From the NCBI GenBank assembly GCA_963717765.1, contig CAVQWX010000003.1, forward strand, positions 310,001 to 374,000: a stretch of DNA of 64,000 nt. Direction: 5' to 3'. The first letter of the stretch is position 1, and the number at the start of each line of letters is the position of its first letter. The notes below the pieces were generated by a model. That model saw only the letters and a program-made list of their open reading frames with translations, was not told the origin of the DNA and did no database searches. Shown here one piece after another: positions 15,332-22,957 of the stretch. Source of the DNA: JACDER01 sp963717765 (GTDB lineage: Bacteria; Actinomycetota; Thermoleophilia; Gaiellales; Gaiellaceae). The position numbers and the translations under genes were made by a program.

Positions 15332-16222
15332 GGCGAAGAATGACGCGATCTCGTCGCGCTCGCTAGGGGACAGGTCGAGGCCGCGCGCGGCGAGGGCGGG
15401 CTGGAGGTGCTCCGGGCGGCGCGGCCCTACGACCGCCGCCGAGACGGCGGGGTGCGAGATCACCCAGCCGAGCGCGAGCGTCGCCGGATCGCCGCGCTCT
15501 CTGAGGCGCTCGATCCCTCCGTGGACGTGCTCGACGTCGAGATGTGCGTACGGGCCTGGCCGGAGCGTCATCCGCGAGCCCTCGGGATGTGCCTCGCCCG
15601 GCCGGTACTTTCCTGTGAGCCAGCCGCCCGCGAGGGGACTGAAACCCTGGTAGTCGAGCCCGTGCTCGGCACAGAGCGGCAGGACATCCTCCTCGTCGCC
15701 GCGCTCCAGGAGGGAGTACGAGTTCTGGACGAGCGAGGGCCGGCCCACTGCGAGGGCCTCCTCGAGCTGCGCCGCGTCGAAGTTCGAGACGCCGTACGCG
15801 CCGATCGCGCCCTCCTCGACGAGCCGCTCGTACGCGCCGACGGACTCGGCGTACGGCGTCTCCGGATCGAACTCGTGCGCGAGATAGACGTCCACGCGGT
15901 CGACGCCGAGCCGCTCGAGGCTCGTCTCGATCTGGCGAAGGATGCGGTCGGGAGCGAGGCCGTGGTCTTCACCCGCCTCGATCGGGTTGTAGGTCTTCGT
16001 CGTCAGCCGCGGGCGGTTGCCGGTCGCGCGGATCCACTTGCCGATCGCCGTCTCGCTGCGGCCGCCGCCGTAGGCGTCCGCCGTGTCGAACCAGCGGATG
16101 CCTTCATCCCAGGCCGCGTCCATGATCGCGAAGGCCTCGTCCTCAGACTCGCCGTGTCCGAACAGCTCGGGCGCCGAGCCGATCCCGCCGAAGTTCCCGC
16201 AGCCGAGGACGATCCGCGTCAT
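15323..16222 (-). CDS. Aldo/keto reductase
   Basis: A 299-residue NADPH-dependent (beta/alpha)8 oxidoreductase. The catalytic tetrad is visible: Asp and Tyr in WFDTADAYGGGRSE (about residues 44-57), Lys in LTTKTYNP, His in VYLAHEFD. The cofactor-phosphate segment is VISHPAVSAAVVGPRRPEHL. It is the first gene of a minus-strand run and diverges from the methyltransferase gene with only 22 bp between starts. Its stop codon lies within the terminal repeat of the structured element. Substrate unknown. Confidence 0.92.
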   Translation of the reverse strand: MTRIVLGCGNFGGIGSAPELFGHGESEDEAFAIMDAAWDEGIRWFDTADAYGGGRSETAIGKWIRATGNRPRLTTKTYNPIEAGEDHGLAPDRILRQIETSLERLGVDRVDVYLAHEFDPETPYAESVGAYERLVEEGAIGAYGVSNFDAAQLEEALAVGRPSLVQNSYSLLERGDEEDVLPLCAEHGLDYQGFSPLAGGWLTGKYRPGEAHPEGSRMTLRPGPYAHLDVEHVHGGIERLRERGDPATLALGWVISHPAVSAAVVGPRRPEHLQPALAARGLDLSPSERDEIASFFADG

Positions 16223-16244
16223 GCGGCGAGTCTAAGGTGGTGCC

Positions 16245-17054
16245 GTGGAGGACTCGATCTACCTCGGCGACAACCTGGACGTCCTCCCGGGCCTCGCGGA
16301 CGGCTCTTTCCAGCTCGTCTACACCGATCCGCCGTTCAACACAGGCCGCCGCCAGACGCGCAGGACGCTCGAGGCCGTGGCGGATGATGACGGCGACCGC
16401 ACCGGCTTCAAGGGCCGCCGCTACGCGACGCGCCTCCTCCAGGAGAGCTCATACCGCGACTCGTTCGACGACTACCTCGGCTTTCTCGAACCGCGCCTGC
16501 GCGAGCTCCGCCGCGTACTACACGAGACGGGGACGCTCTACCTCCATCTCGACTATCGCGAGGCGCACTACGTCAAGCTCCTCTGCGACGAGATCTTCGG
16601 CCGCGAGCAATTCCTCAACGAGATCATCTGGGCCTACGACTACGGCGCGCGCGCCAAGCGCCGCTGGCCGGCCAAGCACGACACGATCCTCGTGTACGTC
16701 AAGGACACGGACGGCTACTACTTCGACTCGGAGGCCGTCGACCGCGAGCCGTACATGGCCCCGGGCCTCGTCACCGCGGAGAAGGCGGCCAGAGGGAAGT
16801 TGCCGACCGACGTCTTCTGGCACACGATCGTTTCTCCAACCGGAAAGGAGAAGACTGGCTACCCGACGCAAAAACCTGTCGGGATCCTTCGCCGCTTCGT
16901 CCAGGCCTCTTCAAGAGAGGGCGACTGGTGCCTCGACCCGTTCGCGGGCAGCGGGACGCTGGGCGCCGCCGCGGCCGAGCTGGGGCGGCGGTACGTCCTG
17001 ATCGACTCCAATCCCGAGTCGGTGCGAGTAATGCAGGAGCGGCTCGCCGCCTGA
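16245..17054 (+). CDS. Orphan DNA methyltransferase (N6-adenine/N4-cytosine type)
   Basis: A 269-residue amino-methyltransferase. Catalytic motif IV TDPPFNTGRRQ comes first (about residues 31-41) and the AdoMet motif DPFAGSGTLGAAA near the C-terminus, i.e. the beta-class order. The region between includes TLYLHLDYREAHYVK and a target-recognition part with GYPTQKPVGILRRF just before motif I. No cognate endonuclease is adjacent; an HNH protein at 29-30 kb is distant. It may be a regulatory/solitary methylase or the remains of an R-M system. GTG start at 16245. Confidence 0.9.
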   Translation: MEDSIYLGDNLDVLPGLADGSFQLVYTDPPFNTGRRQTRRTLEAVADDDGDRTGFKGRRYATRLLQESSYRDSFDDYLGFLEPRLRELRRVLHETGTLYLHLDYREAHYVKLLCDEIFGREQFLNEIIWAYDYGARAKRRWPAKHDTILVYVKDTDGYYFDSEAVDREPYMAPGLVTAEKAARGKLPTDVFWHTIVSPTGKEKTGYPTQKPVGILRRFVQASSREGDWCLDPFAGSGTLGAAAAELGRRYVLIDSNPESVRVMQERLAA

Positions 17055-17668
17055 TGGACGTTCGCTTCTGCGACGAGCAGGAGTGGGGGATCGGCTGGAT
17101 CGCGGCCGAGCCCGCCTTCATGCAGCGCTGCTCGCACGCGCTGGTCCTCGACGGGAAGGTCTGGCTCATCGATGCGGTCGAGGGGGACGGAGTGGAGGAG
17201 CGAATCCGCGCGCTCGGGGAGCCCGCCGGCGTCGTTCAGCTGCTCGACCGCCACCGGCGCGACTGCGCGACGCTCGCGAAGACCTTCGGCGTCCCGCTGC
17301 ACGTGACCCCCTTTCAGCTCGTCCCAGGCACACCTTTCCAGCCGCTCCGCATCGTGCGCACGCGGCTGTGGACGGAGATTGCGCTCTGGTGGCCGCAGCG
17401 GCGCGTCCTCGTCTGCGGCGACGCGCTCGGAACGGCCCCGTACTACCTCGCGCCGGGCGACCGCCTCGGCGTCCATGCGTTCCTGCGGTTCCTGCCGCCT
17501 CAGCGGCTCGGCGGCCTCGAGCCGAGACACATCCTCGTCGGCCACGGGGAGGGGATCCACGAGCAGGCGGGCGACGCGCTGGACGAGGCGCTCGCGACCT
17601 CCAGCCGCCGCATCCCCAAGTGGCTCGCCGCCCGGGGTTGGCGGGCCGTCAGGCGCCGAGCTTCCTGA
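17054..17668 (+). CDS. Metallo-beta-lactamase-fold-like protein with degenerate metal motif
   Basis: A 204-residue protein starting at ATG 17054 within the methylase stop (TGATG). The strand pattern and motifs CGDALGT and ILVGHGEGI resemble the later metal-binding motifs of MBL hydrolases, but the HxHxDH signature is replaced by LLDRHRRDCA. It may have lost hydrolase activity or use another site. No signal peptide. Its 3' end overlaps the convergent lipoprotein gene by 20 bp. Function not known. Confidence 0.65.
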   Translation: MDVRFCDEQEWGIGWIAAEPAFMQRCSHALVLDGKVWLIDAVEGDGVEERIRALGEPAGVVQLLDRHRRDCATLAKTFGVPLHVTPFQLVPGTPFQPLRIVRTRLWTEIALWWPQRRVLVCGDALGTAPYYLAPGDRLGVHAFLRFLPPQRLGGLEPRHILVGHGEGIHEQAGDALDEALATSSRRIPKWLAARGWRAVRRRAS

Positions 17669-18410
17669 GGAGGGCGTCCGTTGGCACCCAGTACGCCCTT
17701 CGGGCGCCTGGCGAGCTGCCCATCGGTCCCGCGTGGTCAGCGAGGAAGGACGCGGTCGAGCGCGCGAAGTGCACCTGTATCTGCGAGCCCGGAAAGCCGG
17801 ATAGCCTCAGGCGGCGAAGGAGAGCCCGCGCGCCCGTCGCGCCGAGGCTGTCCTTGTCGCTCACGATCAGCGACAGGACGGTGTCATGCCGGAGCGGGCG
17901 GATGTCGACCAGTTGCGCCTGGTCACCGGCTGCCACGGTGTTGACGGCCTCGACTGCCCGCGGTACCGGGACTCCCTCCTCACCGGCGACCGCGGCGTAC
18001 TCGACGGCGAGCCCCCCGCCACGCGAGTACCCGAGGGCGATGACAGGAAGGCCGGGCTCGTCGAGGCGCTCTGAGGCCGTTCTGACGCCGGCCACGGCGG
18101 GCCCGATCACCGCGGTGGCGTAGCTCTGCTCGTAGCGGGGGTAGATGACGGCGTTCCCCTCCGCCACCAGATGGTCGATCCACGGGCGATGGTCGGCCGG
18201 GGTTGTCTCTTCCGGCCCTCCCTGACCGTGGAAGAAGATGACGAGCCGTTTCGGCTTCCCCGCGGGGCGGAAGAGCCAGGCTCCGGCGGCCGGGTCAGCG
18301 CCTTCGACCAGCGGCCCCGTGACCGTCGCGCGCTTGGGATAGGAACGGCCGCCGCAGCCCGCTACGACGAGAAGTGCGACGAGCGCGACCGGGACCCATG
18401 ACGCTTTCAC
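17649..18410 (-). CDS. Lipoprotein alpha/beta-hydrolase-like protein (paralogue B)
   Basis: A 253-residue protein with a lipobox (LVVAGC, Cys about residue 19), so it is exported and lipid-anchored. The alpha/beta-hydrolase parts are the oxyanion region VIFFHGQGG and nucleophile elbow GYSRGGG; a late His (DH in LADHAGP) could complete a triad. It is closely similar along its length to the gene 14 bp upstream, a tandem duplication. Substrate unknown; esterase or depolymerase activity on the outer surface is plausible. Confidence 0.75.
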   Translation of the reverse strand: MKASWVPVALVALLVVAGCGGRSYPKRATVTGPLVEGADPAAGAWLFRPAGKPKRLVIFFHGQGGPEETTPADHRPWIDHLVAEGNAVIYPRYEQSYATAVIGPAVAGVRTASERLDEPGLPVIALGYSRGGGLAVEYAAVAGEEGVPVPRAVEAVNTVAAGDQAQLVDIRPLRHDTVLSLIVSDKDSLGATGARALLRRLRLSGFPGSQIQVHFARSTASFLADHAGPMGSSPGARRAYWVPTDALLRKLGA

Positions 18411-18424
18411 TCGGGCGCGGGCCG

Positions 18425-19192
18425 TCAGGCGTCGAGCTTCTTAAGGAGCGCGTCCGTGGGGTCCCAGTACGCGTGCTTCGCGTTCGGGGAGAGCTCGAGC
18501 GGGGCGAGATGGTCCGCCTTGAACGAGCCGTGCGAGCGCGCGAAGTTCAGCTCGATGTTCGTGCCGGGGAAGCCGGACGCTTTCAGGCGCTTCAGGAGGC
18601 CGCCGGCGCCGACCGTTCCGAGCTGGTCCTGGTCGCTGACGAGGAGCGCGACCGTGGTCGAGTGCTTGAGCGGCCGCAGATCGGTGGGGTGCGTCTGCTC
18701 GCCGAATGAGACGGTGTTGATGCTCTCGACGATGTCAGGAACGGGGACGCCCTTGCCGGCGGAGGCCGCCGCGTACTCGACCGCGAGCGCGCCTCCGCGC
18801 GAGTAGCCGAGCGCGAGCACCGGCAGCTTCGGGTTTCCCAGCCTCTTGTTCGCCGTCTTCACGCCGGCGATTGCGGGGCCGAGCACGCCGGAGGCGTAGT
18901 CCTGCTCGTAGCGCGGATAGATGACCACGGCGCCGCCCTTGACCATGTGGTCGATCCAGGCGCGGTGATTCGCCGGAGTCGCCTCCTCGGCTCCGCCCTG
19001 GCCGTGGAAGAAGATCACCATTCGCTTCGGCGTCCCGGCAGGTTGGAAGAGCCAGACGGCCTTCGCAGGGTCGGAGCCTTCGACGATGGGCCCTTCGACG
19101 GTCGCGCGGGCAGGCTTGGAGGGACCGCCCCCGCCGCAGCCGGCGAGCCCGAGGAGGAGGACGATTGCGACCGGGATCCAGGTCGCCTTCAT
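18425..19192 (-). CDS. Lipoprotein alpha/beta-hydrolase-like protein (paralogue A)
   Basis: A 255-residue paralogue of the next gene downstream. Lipobox LGLAGC at about residue 18, then a Gly-rich linker; VIFFHGQGGAEEATP, the elbow GYSRGGALAVEYAAA and SDQDQLG (possible acid) and a C-terminal FKADH. Both copies keep Ser, Asp and His candidates, so both may be active. The pair is probably co-transcribed. ATG 19192. Confidence 0.75.
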   Translation of the reverse strand: MKATWIPVAIVLLLGLAGCGGGGPSKPARATVEGPIVEGSDPAKAVWLFQPAGTPKRMVIFFHGQGGAEEATPANHRAWIDHMVKGGAVVIYPRYEQDYASGVLGPAIAGVKTANKRLGNPKLPVLALGYSRGGALAVEYAAASAGKGVPVPDIVESINTVSFGEQTHPTDLRPLKHSTTVALLVSDQDQLGTVGAGGLLKRLKASGFPGTNIELNFARSHGSFKADHLAPLELSPNAKHAYWDPTDALLKKLDA

Positions 19193-19223
19193 TACGAGCT
19201 AGGACGCGCCGCGCGAGCGCCGG

Positions 19224-19622
19224 TTAGCGCGAACGCCGCTTGGCCCGCTCGAGCCGGCGCCGCTCGGCGCGGTTCGTCGGCCCGGGCCCCTGCTCGCCGG
19301 CGGCCTCGATATAGGCCTTCCGCTCGGCCGAGGTGAGCTTGCTCATCGCCCGCTGCGCGGCGAGCGGGTCGCTCATCGCTCCCGACCGCTCGATCTTCGA
19401 GACCGCGCTCGCCAGCTCGGGGTTCTGCTTCTCGAGGGCGGCACGCGAGGCGCGTTGCATCCATCGCTCCATGAACGGGATCCTCTGGAGCTGCATGAGG
19501 AGCGGCTTCAGGTACTTCCCGCCCCGCCAGCGGCCGAGCAGGACGATCACGCCGAACAGCAGCAGGATCCCGCCGAGGATGAAGACGGGCAGGAGAAAGA
19601 GAATGTCGAAGGCGAGCACCAT
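19224..19622 (-). CDS. Small membrane protein of unknown function
   Basis: A 132-residue protein with one N-terminal hydrophobic segment (FDILFLLPVFILGGILLLFGVIVLL, split by short breaks), a middle helical part (RIPFMERWMQRASRAALEKQ) and a strongly basic C-terminus (RAERRRLERAKRRSR). The topology suggests a single-pass anchor with a cytoplasmic helical/basic tail. No family recognised. It lies between the lipoprotein pair and structured repeat copy 2, 24 bp from the latter. Confidence 0.7.
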   Translation of the reverse strand: MVLAFDILFLLPVFILGGILLLFGVIVLLGRWRGGKYLKPLLMQLQRIPFMERWMQRASRAALEKQNPELASAVSKIERSGAMSDPLAAQRAMSKLTSAERKAYIEAAGEQGPGPTNRAERRRLERAKRRSR

Positions 19623-19645
19623 GGCCGCCTGATCGTACCGAGGAC

Positions 19646-19866
19646 TAGACGGTTGATTCCACGATCTCGCGCGTGCGGCTGCGCGATCTGGCGCGCCTGG
19701 GCCGCTCCGGCCCGGTTACGGCCGGCGGAGCCGGCCTCCACCGTGCCTGCGCTTCGCCGCGTCGGCCGCTCACCGATGCTCCCGGCATCGGCAAGCGTCC
19801 GCCGCGGCGCCCCAGACGCACCAGCTCGCGCCCCGGAGCAAGCGATCTCATGGAATCAACCGTCTA
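19646..19866 (-). repeat. Structured intergenic repeat, copy 2 (217-bp core, 16-bp perfect terminal inverted repeats)
   Basis: TAGACGGTTGATTCCA at 19646-19661 is perfectly complementary to 19851-19866. Inside are GGCCGGC-GGA-GCCGGCC (19720-19736) and CCGATGC-TCCCG-GCATCGG (19773-19791), matching the positions of hairpins in copy 1. Against copy 1 the outer stem shows two compensating pair changes (C-G to T-A, T-A to G-C). The TAG stop of the FMN reductase (19864-19866) forms the end of the element, mirroring copy 1, where the upstream stop also lies inside the terminal repeat. Confidence 0.87.
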
Positions 19867-20421
19867 AGCCGCCACCGCGACGCGCGGCATGGCCGCCGTG
19901 ACGAGCCCGTCGAGCACGTCGGCGAGCTGCTCGAGGGCCTCCTCGTCCACCAGCCGTCCTTCGTCGTCGAAGCGCTCCGGCGCGTGCCCGAGCGCGACGT
20001 CGCCCTCGATCACGCGAGCCCCGATCGTCGACAGCACCTTGCGCAGCTCGGCTTGGGCCCACACGGCCCCGAACGCTCCGGTGCTTGCCCCGACGACCGC
20101 GGCCGGCTTGAACCGGAGCACATTCGTCGCGAACGGTCGCGACGCCCAGTCCAGCGCGTTCTTCAGCTGGCCCGGCACTGACCCGTTGTACTCGGGCGTG
20201 GCGACGAGGACGGCGTCGGCCGAGGCGATCGCCTCGCGCAGCGCCGCCACCGGAGGGGGAGCCGCGTGGCCGTCGTCGTCCTCGTCATAGGGCGGCACCG
20301 CCTTCAGTCCGTCCCAGATCTCGAGCTCCACGTCCTCGGGCAGCAGTTCGGCCGCCGCGAGGAGCAGCCTTCGGTTCCAGGAGTCCTTCCTGAGGCTGCC
20401 GGCGATGCCGAGCACACGCAT
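19864..20421 (-). CDS. NAD(P)H-dependent FMN reductase
   Basis: A 185-residue flavodoxin-like reductase of the SsuE/ArsH/ChrR group. The FMN-phosphate loop is GSLRKDSWNRRLL (residues about 8-20) and the isoalloxazine-binding segment is TPEYNGSVPGQLKNALDW (about 95-112). It probably provides reduced FMN or reduces quinones. It is five bases downstream of yceI in the same direction, so it should share the yceI promoter. The last codon is followed by TAG inside the structured repeat. Confidence 0.9.
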   Translation of the reverse strand: MRVLGIAGSLRKDSWNRRLLLAAAELLPEDVELEIWDGLKAVPPYDEDDDGHAAPPPVAALREAIASADAVLVATPEYNGSVPGQLKNALDWASRPFATNVLRFKPAAVVGASTGAFGAVWAQAELRKVLSTIGARVIEGDVALGHAPERFDDEGRLVDEEALEQLADVLDGLVTAAMPRVAVAA

Positions 20422-20425
20422 TGGT

Positions 20426-20974
20426 TCAGCTCCTCACCAGGTACAGCTCCGCGGTCAGCGCGACGTCGTTCGCCAGCGCCGGCTCGCCGCCCGGGAGCGG
20501 GTTGTTCCAGTTGATCCCGAAAGCGGTGCGGTCGACGGTGCCGTCGAGGCGGAGCGAGAAGCGCGTGCCGCCGTATGGATCCTCCGCGGGCTCGCCGACG
20601 GTGCCGGTGAGGACGACCGGCAGCGTCGCGCCGCGGATCGTCAGGTCGCCGGTGACCGAGACCTCGTCACCGGAGCGCTCGATCTTCGTCGAGCGGAAGG
20701 TGATCTCCGGCGCCAGCTCGGCGTCGAAGAAGTCGGGCGACTGGAGGTGGCCGGCGAGGTTCTCGTCCTGGACGCGGACGCCGCTGACCGGCGCCGAGCC
20801 CTCGATCGTGGCCGTTCCGTCCTCGGCGACTGTCAGGCTCGCCCCGAATGGAGAGAACGTGCCGCGGAAGGTGCCGCCCATGTAGTCGACCGCGAACCCG
20901 ACCTGGGAGTGCGTCGCATCGACGTTCCAGGTGCCGGTCGGTAGGGTGGTCTTGGAGTCCAAAATCGTGTTCAC
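20426..20974 (-). CDS. yceI: YceI family isoprenoid-binding protein
   Basis: A 182-residue lipocalin-like protein. Family features: TWNVDATHSQVGFAVDYMGG at the N-terminus, the SPDFFDAELAPEITFRST segment and GTVDRTAFGINW near the end. GTG 20974 is chosen because AGGAGG stands six bases upstream; earlier in-frame ATGs lie upstream of this site. There is no signal peptide, so it is likely cytoplasmic. It forms an operon with the FMN reductase and is divergent from marR, with the shared operator overlapping its -35 box. Confidence 0.9.
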   Translation of the reverse strand: MNTILDSKTTLPTGTWNVDATHSQVGFAVDYMGGTFRGTFSPFGASLTVAEDGTATIEGSAPVSGVRVQDENLAGHLQSPDFFDAELAPEITFRSTKIERSGDEVSVTGDLTIRGATLPVVLTGTVGEPAEDPYGGTRFSLRLDGTVDRTAFGINWNNPLPGGEPALANDVALTAELYLVRS

Positions 20975-21015
20975 TGGTGTCCTCCTGGTAGCCGGTATAC
21001 TTGAGTGCGCAAGCA

Positions 21016-21044
21016 AATATAGCTGAAGAAGATTGACTAGTCAA
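21016..21044 (-). promoter_or_regulatory. Strong consensus promoter for yceI-FMN reductase
   Basis: On the minus strand TTGACT (21044-21039) is followed after exactly 17 bases by TATATT (21021-21016), a near-consensus housekeeping promoter, unusually good for this GC-rich genome. The start of transcription would be near 21009, leaving a leader of about 35 bases containing AGGAGG. The -35 box is part of the palindrome described separately. Confidence 0.75.
21033..21044. promoter_or_regulatory. Palindromic operator TTGACTAGTCAA (probable MarR site)
   Basis: A perfect 12-bp palindrome between divergent yceI and marR, covering the -35 box of the yceI promoter and the proposed TTG start of marR. 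Size and symmetry fit MarR-family operators. Binding would repress yceI and probably marR itself, giving a classic autoregulated divergent unit. Confidence 0.7.
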
Positions 21045-21518
21045 ATATTGACACCGAAACAACTCGGCCCTGCAGTGGAGGCGTTCGTGGGGCTCGTGCG
21101 CGCGCACGCATCGGCGACACGCGGTCTGAGCGCCGATCTCCTGGAGGACCACGGCCTGACGCTCAACGACTACGAATGCCTGCTCCGCCTGTCGCACGCG
21201 GAGGGCGGGCAGCTACGGCGCGTCGATCTCTCACGTGAGCTCCTGCTCACCCCCTCGGGGATCACGCGCCTGCTCGAGGGTCTCGAGTGCGCCGGCTACG
21301 TGGAGCGGAGGCACTGCGCCGCGGACGCGCGCGTTGCCTACGCCGTCCTGACCCCGGCGGGCCGGGAGAAGCTGAAGCACGCGCGACGCTCGCACGTCGC
21401 CTCCGTCCGCGAGCACTTCGGGGCACGGCTCAGCGACGAGGAGCTCACGACGCTCGCCGAGCTGCTACAGCGTCTGGAGAGCGGCAACGAACCAGAGGGC
21501 GCATGCACGACCGAGTGA
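21033..21518 (+). CDS. MarR family transcriptional regulator
   Basis: A 161-residue winged-helix repressor. The HTH is visible in LRRVDLSRELLLTPSGITRLLEGLECAGYVERR, split around residues 60-92, and the wing ends with DARVAYAVLTPAGREKL. The start is uncertain: TTG 21033 lies in the operator palindrome; TTG 21048 or GTG 21075 are alternatives, and none has a clear ribosome site. It overlaps the downstream MFS gene by 16 bp and should control it and the divergent yceI unit. The ligand is probably a phenolic or lipophilic compound, inferred from family. Confidence 0.88.
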   Translation: MTSQILTPKQLGPAVEAFVGLVRAHASATRGLSADLLEDHGLTLNDYECLLRLSHAEGGQLRRVDLSRELLLTPSGITRLLEGLECAGYVERRHCAADARVAYAVLTPAGREKLKHARRSHVASVREHFGARLSDEELTTLAELLQRLESGNEPEGACTTE

Positions 21519-22957
21519 CCGAGCCCGACCCCAGGCGCTGGAAAGCCCTGGCGGTTCTCAGCGTCGCCTACCTGATGGTGGTGCTGGACATCGCGATCGT
21601 GAACGTCGCGCTCCAGTCGATCAACAAGGACCTGAATTTCTCGTCCACCGAGAACCTGCAGTGGATCGTCAGCGGCTACGCGCTTACATTCGGCGGGTTT
21701 CTCCTGCTCGGCGGACGGATCGGCGACGTGCTGGGCCGCCGGCGCGTGTTCATGATCGGCCTCGCGCTCTTCTCGGCCACCTCGCTCCTCGCCGGCCTTT
21801 CCACCTCTTCGGCGATGCTGATCGGCGCGCGCGTCGCCCAGGGCGCGGCCGGTGCGATCCTGTCCCCGTCGGTCTTCTCGATCACGAGTGTCACATTCGC
21901 AGAGGGCTCGGAGCGGAACAAGGCGCTCGGCGTCCTCGGCGCGATCTCCGGCGCGGGCGCGGCCATCGGCGTCATCCTCGGCGGCGTGCTGACCACCTAC
22001 CTCACCTGGCGGTGGATCTTCTTCGTCAACGTTCCGATCGGATTGGGCACCCTCTTCTTCGTTCCCCGCCTCGTGCGGGAGAGCCGCGCCGAGGGGATGG
22101 CGCGAAAGTTCGACTCCATCGGCGCGGTCCTCGTGACCGGCGGACTGATGCTCTTCGTCTACGCGCTCACGCGCACGAACCAGGTGGGCTGGAGCTCCGC
22201 GGAGACGATCCTGGAGTTCATCGGCTCGGCGCTGCTGATCGGGGGATTCGTCGTATGGGAGTCGAGATCGCAACACGCGCTGGTGCCGCTCCGCATCTTC
22301 AAGCGGCGGACGCTGACCGGCGCGAACATCATCGGCCTCATGCTCGGGACGATGGTCTTCGGGATGTTCTTCCTGCTATCGCTGTACATGCAGCAAGTCC
22401 TCGGGTTCACTCCTCTCAAGACCGGGATCGGCTACCTCGCCGTCGCCCTCACGGCCGTCGTCTCGTCAGGCGTGGCGCAGGCGGTCGTCACCAAGACCGG
22501 GGTCAAACCGGCGCTGCTGGGTGGTCTGGCGCTCGTCGGCGGCGGCCTCGTCCTCTTCACGCAGATCTCGGCGACCGGCTCGTACCTCACCGATCTCTTC
22601 CCCGGATTCATCATCCTGGGCACCGGGCTCGGCTTCACGTTCGTCCCGATCTCGATCGCCGCACTGGCCGGAGTGACCGGACGTGACGCCGGCCTTGCTT
22701 CGGGACTGATCAACACATCCCAGCAGATCGGCGGCGCGCTCGGCCTCGCGATCCTGACTACGGTCGCGACCTCGCACATCAGCAAGCTCGCGCCCAATGG
22801 AAACCCGACCCCGGCCGACTTGACCTCCGGCTACGCGTTGGCGTTCTGGGTGGCGGCAGGCGTCGCGGTTGCGGCGATCGCGGTGACGCTCCTGATCGTG
22901 CGGAAGGAGGATCTCGAGCTGGCTGCGGCCGAGGCCGCGGCCGGTGCCGTCGGCTAG
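21503..22957 (+). CDS. MFS drug exporter, DHA2 (EmrB/QacA) type
   Basis: About 484 residues with 14 predicted membrane segments. Motif A appears as GGRIGDVLGRRRVFMIG, and the N-terminal motif LDIAIVNVALQSI is typical of DHA2 drug:proton antiporters. ATG 21503 lies within the end of marR, so regulator and exporter are coupled. Probable role: export of the toxic compound sensed by MarR. Its stop overlaps the convergent AraC-DinB gene by four bases. Confidence 0.92.
   Translation: MHDRVTEPDPRRWKALAVLSVAYLMVVLDIAIVNVALQSINKDLNFSSTENLQWIVSGYALTFGGFLLLGGRIGDVLGRRRVFMIGLALFSATSLLAGLSTSSAMLIGARVAQGAAGAILSPSVFSITSVTFAEGSERNKALGVLGAISGAGAAIGVILGGVLTTYLTWRWIFFVNVPIGLGTLFFVPRLVRESRAEGMARKFDSIGAVLVTGGLMLFVYALTRTNQVGWSSAETILEFIGSALLIGGFVVWESRSQHALVPLRIFKRRTLTGANIIGLMLGTMVFGMFFLLSLYMQQVLGFTPLKTGIGYLAVALTAVVSSGVAQAVVTKTGVKPALLGGLALVGGGLVLFTQISATGSYLTDLFPGFIILGTGLGFTFVPISIAALAGVTGRDAGLASGLINTSQQIGGALGLAILTTVATSHISKLAPNGNPTPADLTSGYALAFWVAAGVAVAAIAVTLLIVRKEDLELAAAEAAAGAVG

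Noticed and set aside
16245..17668. A restriction-modification pair (methylase and next gene)
   Set aside because: The second protein has MBL-like motifs and no nuclease motif; called an orphan methylase.
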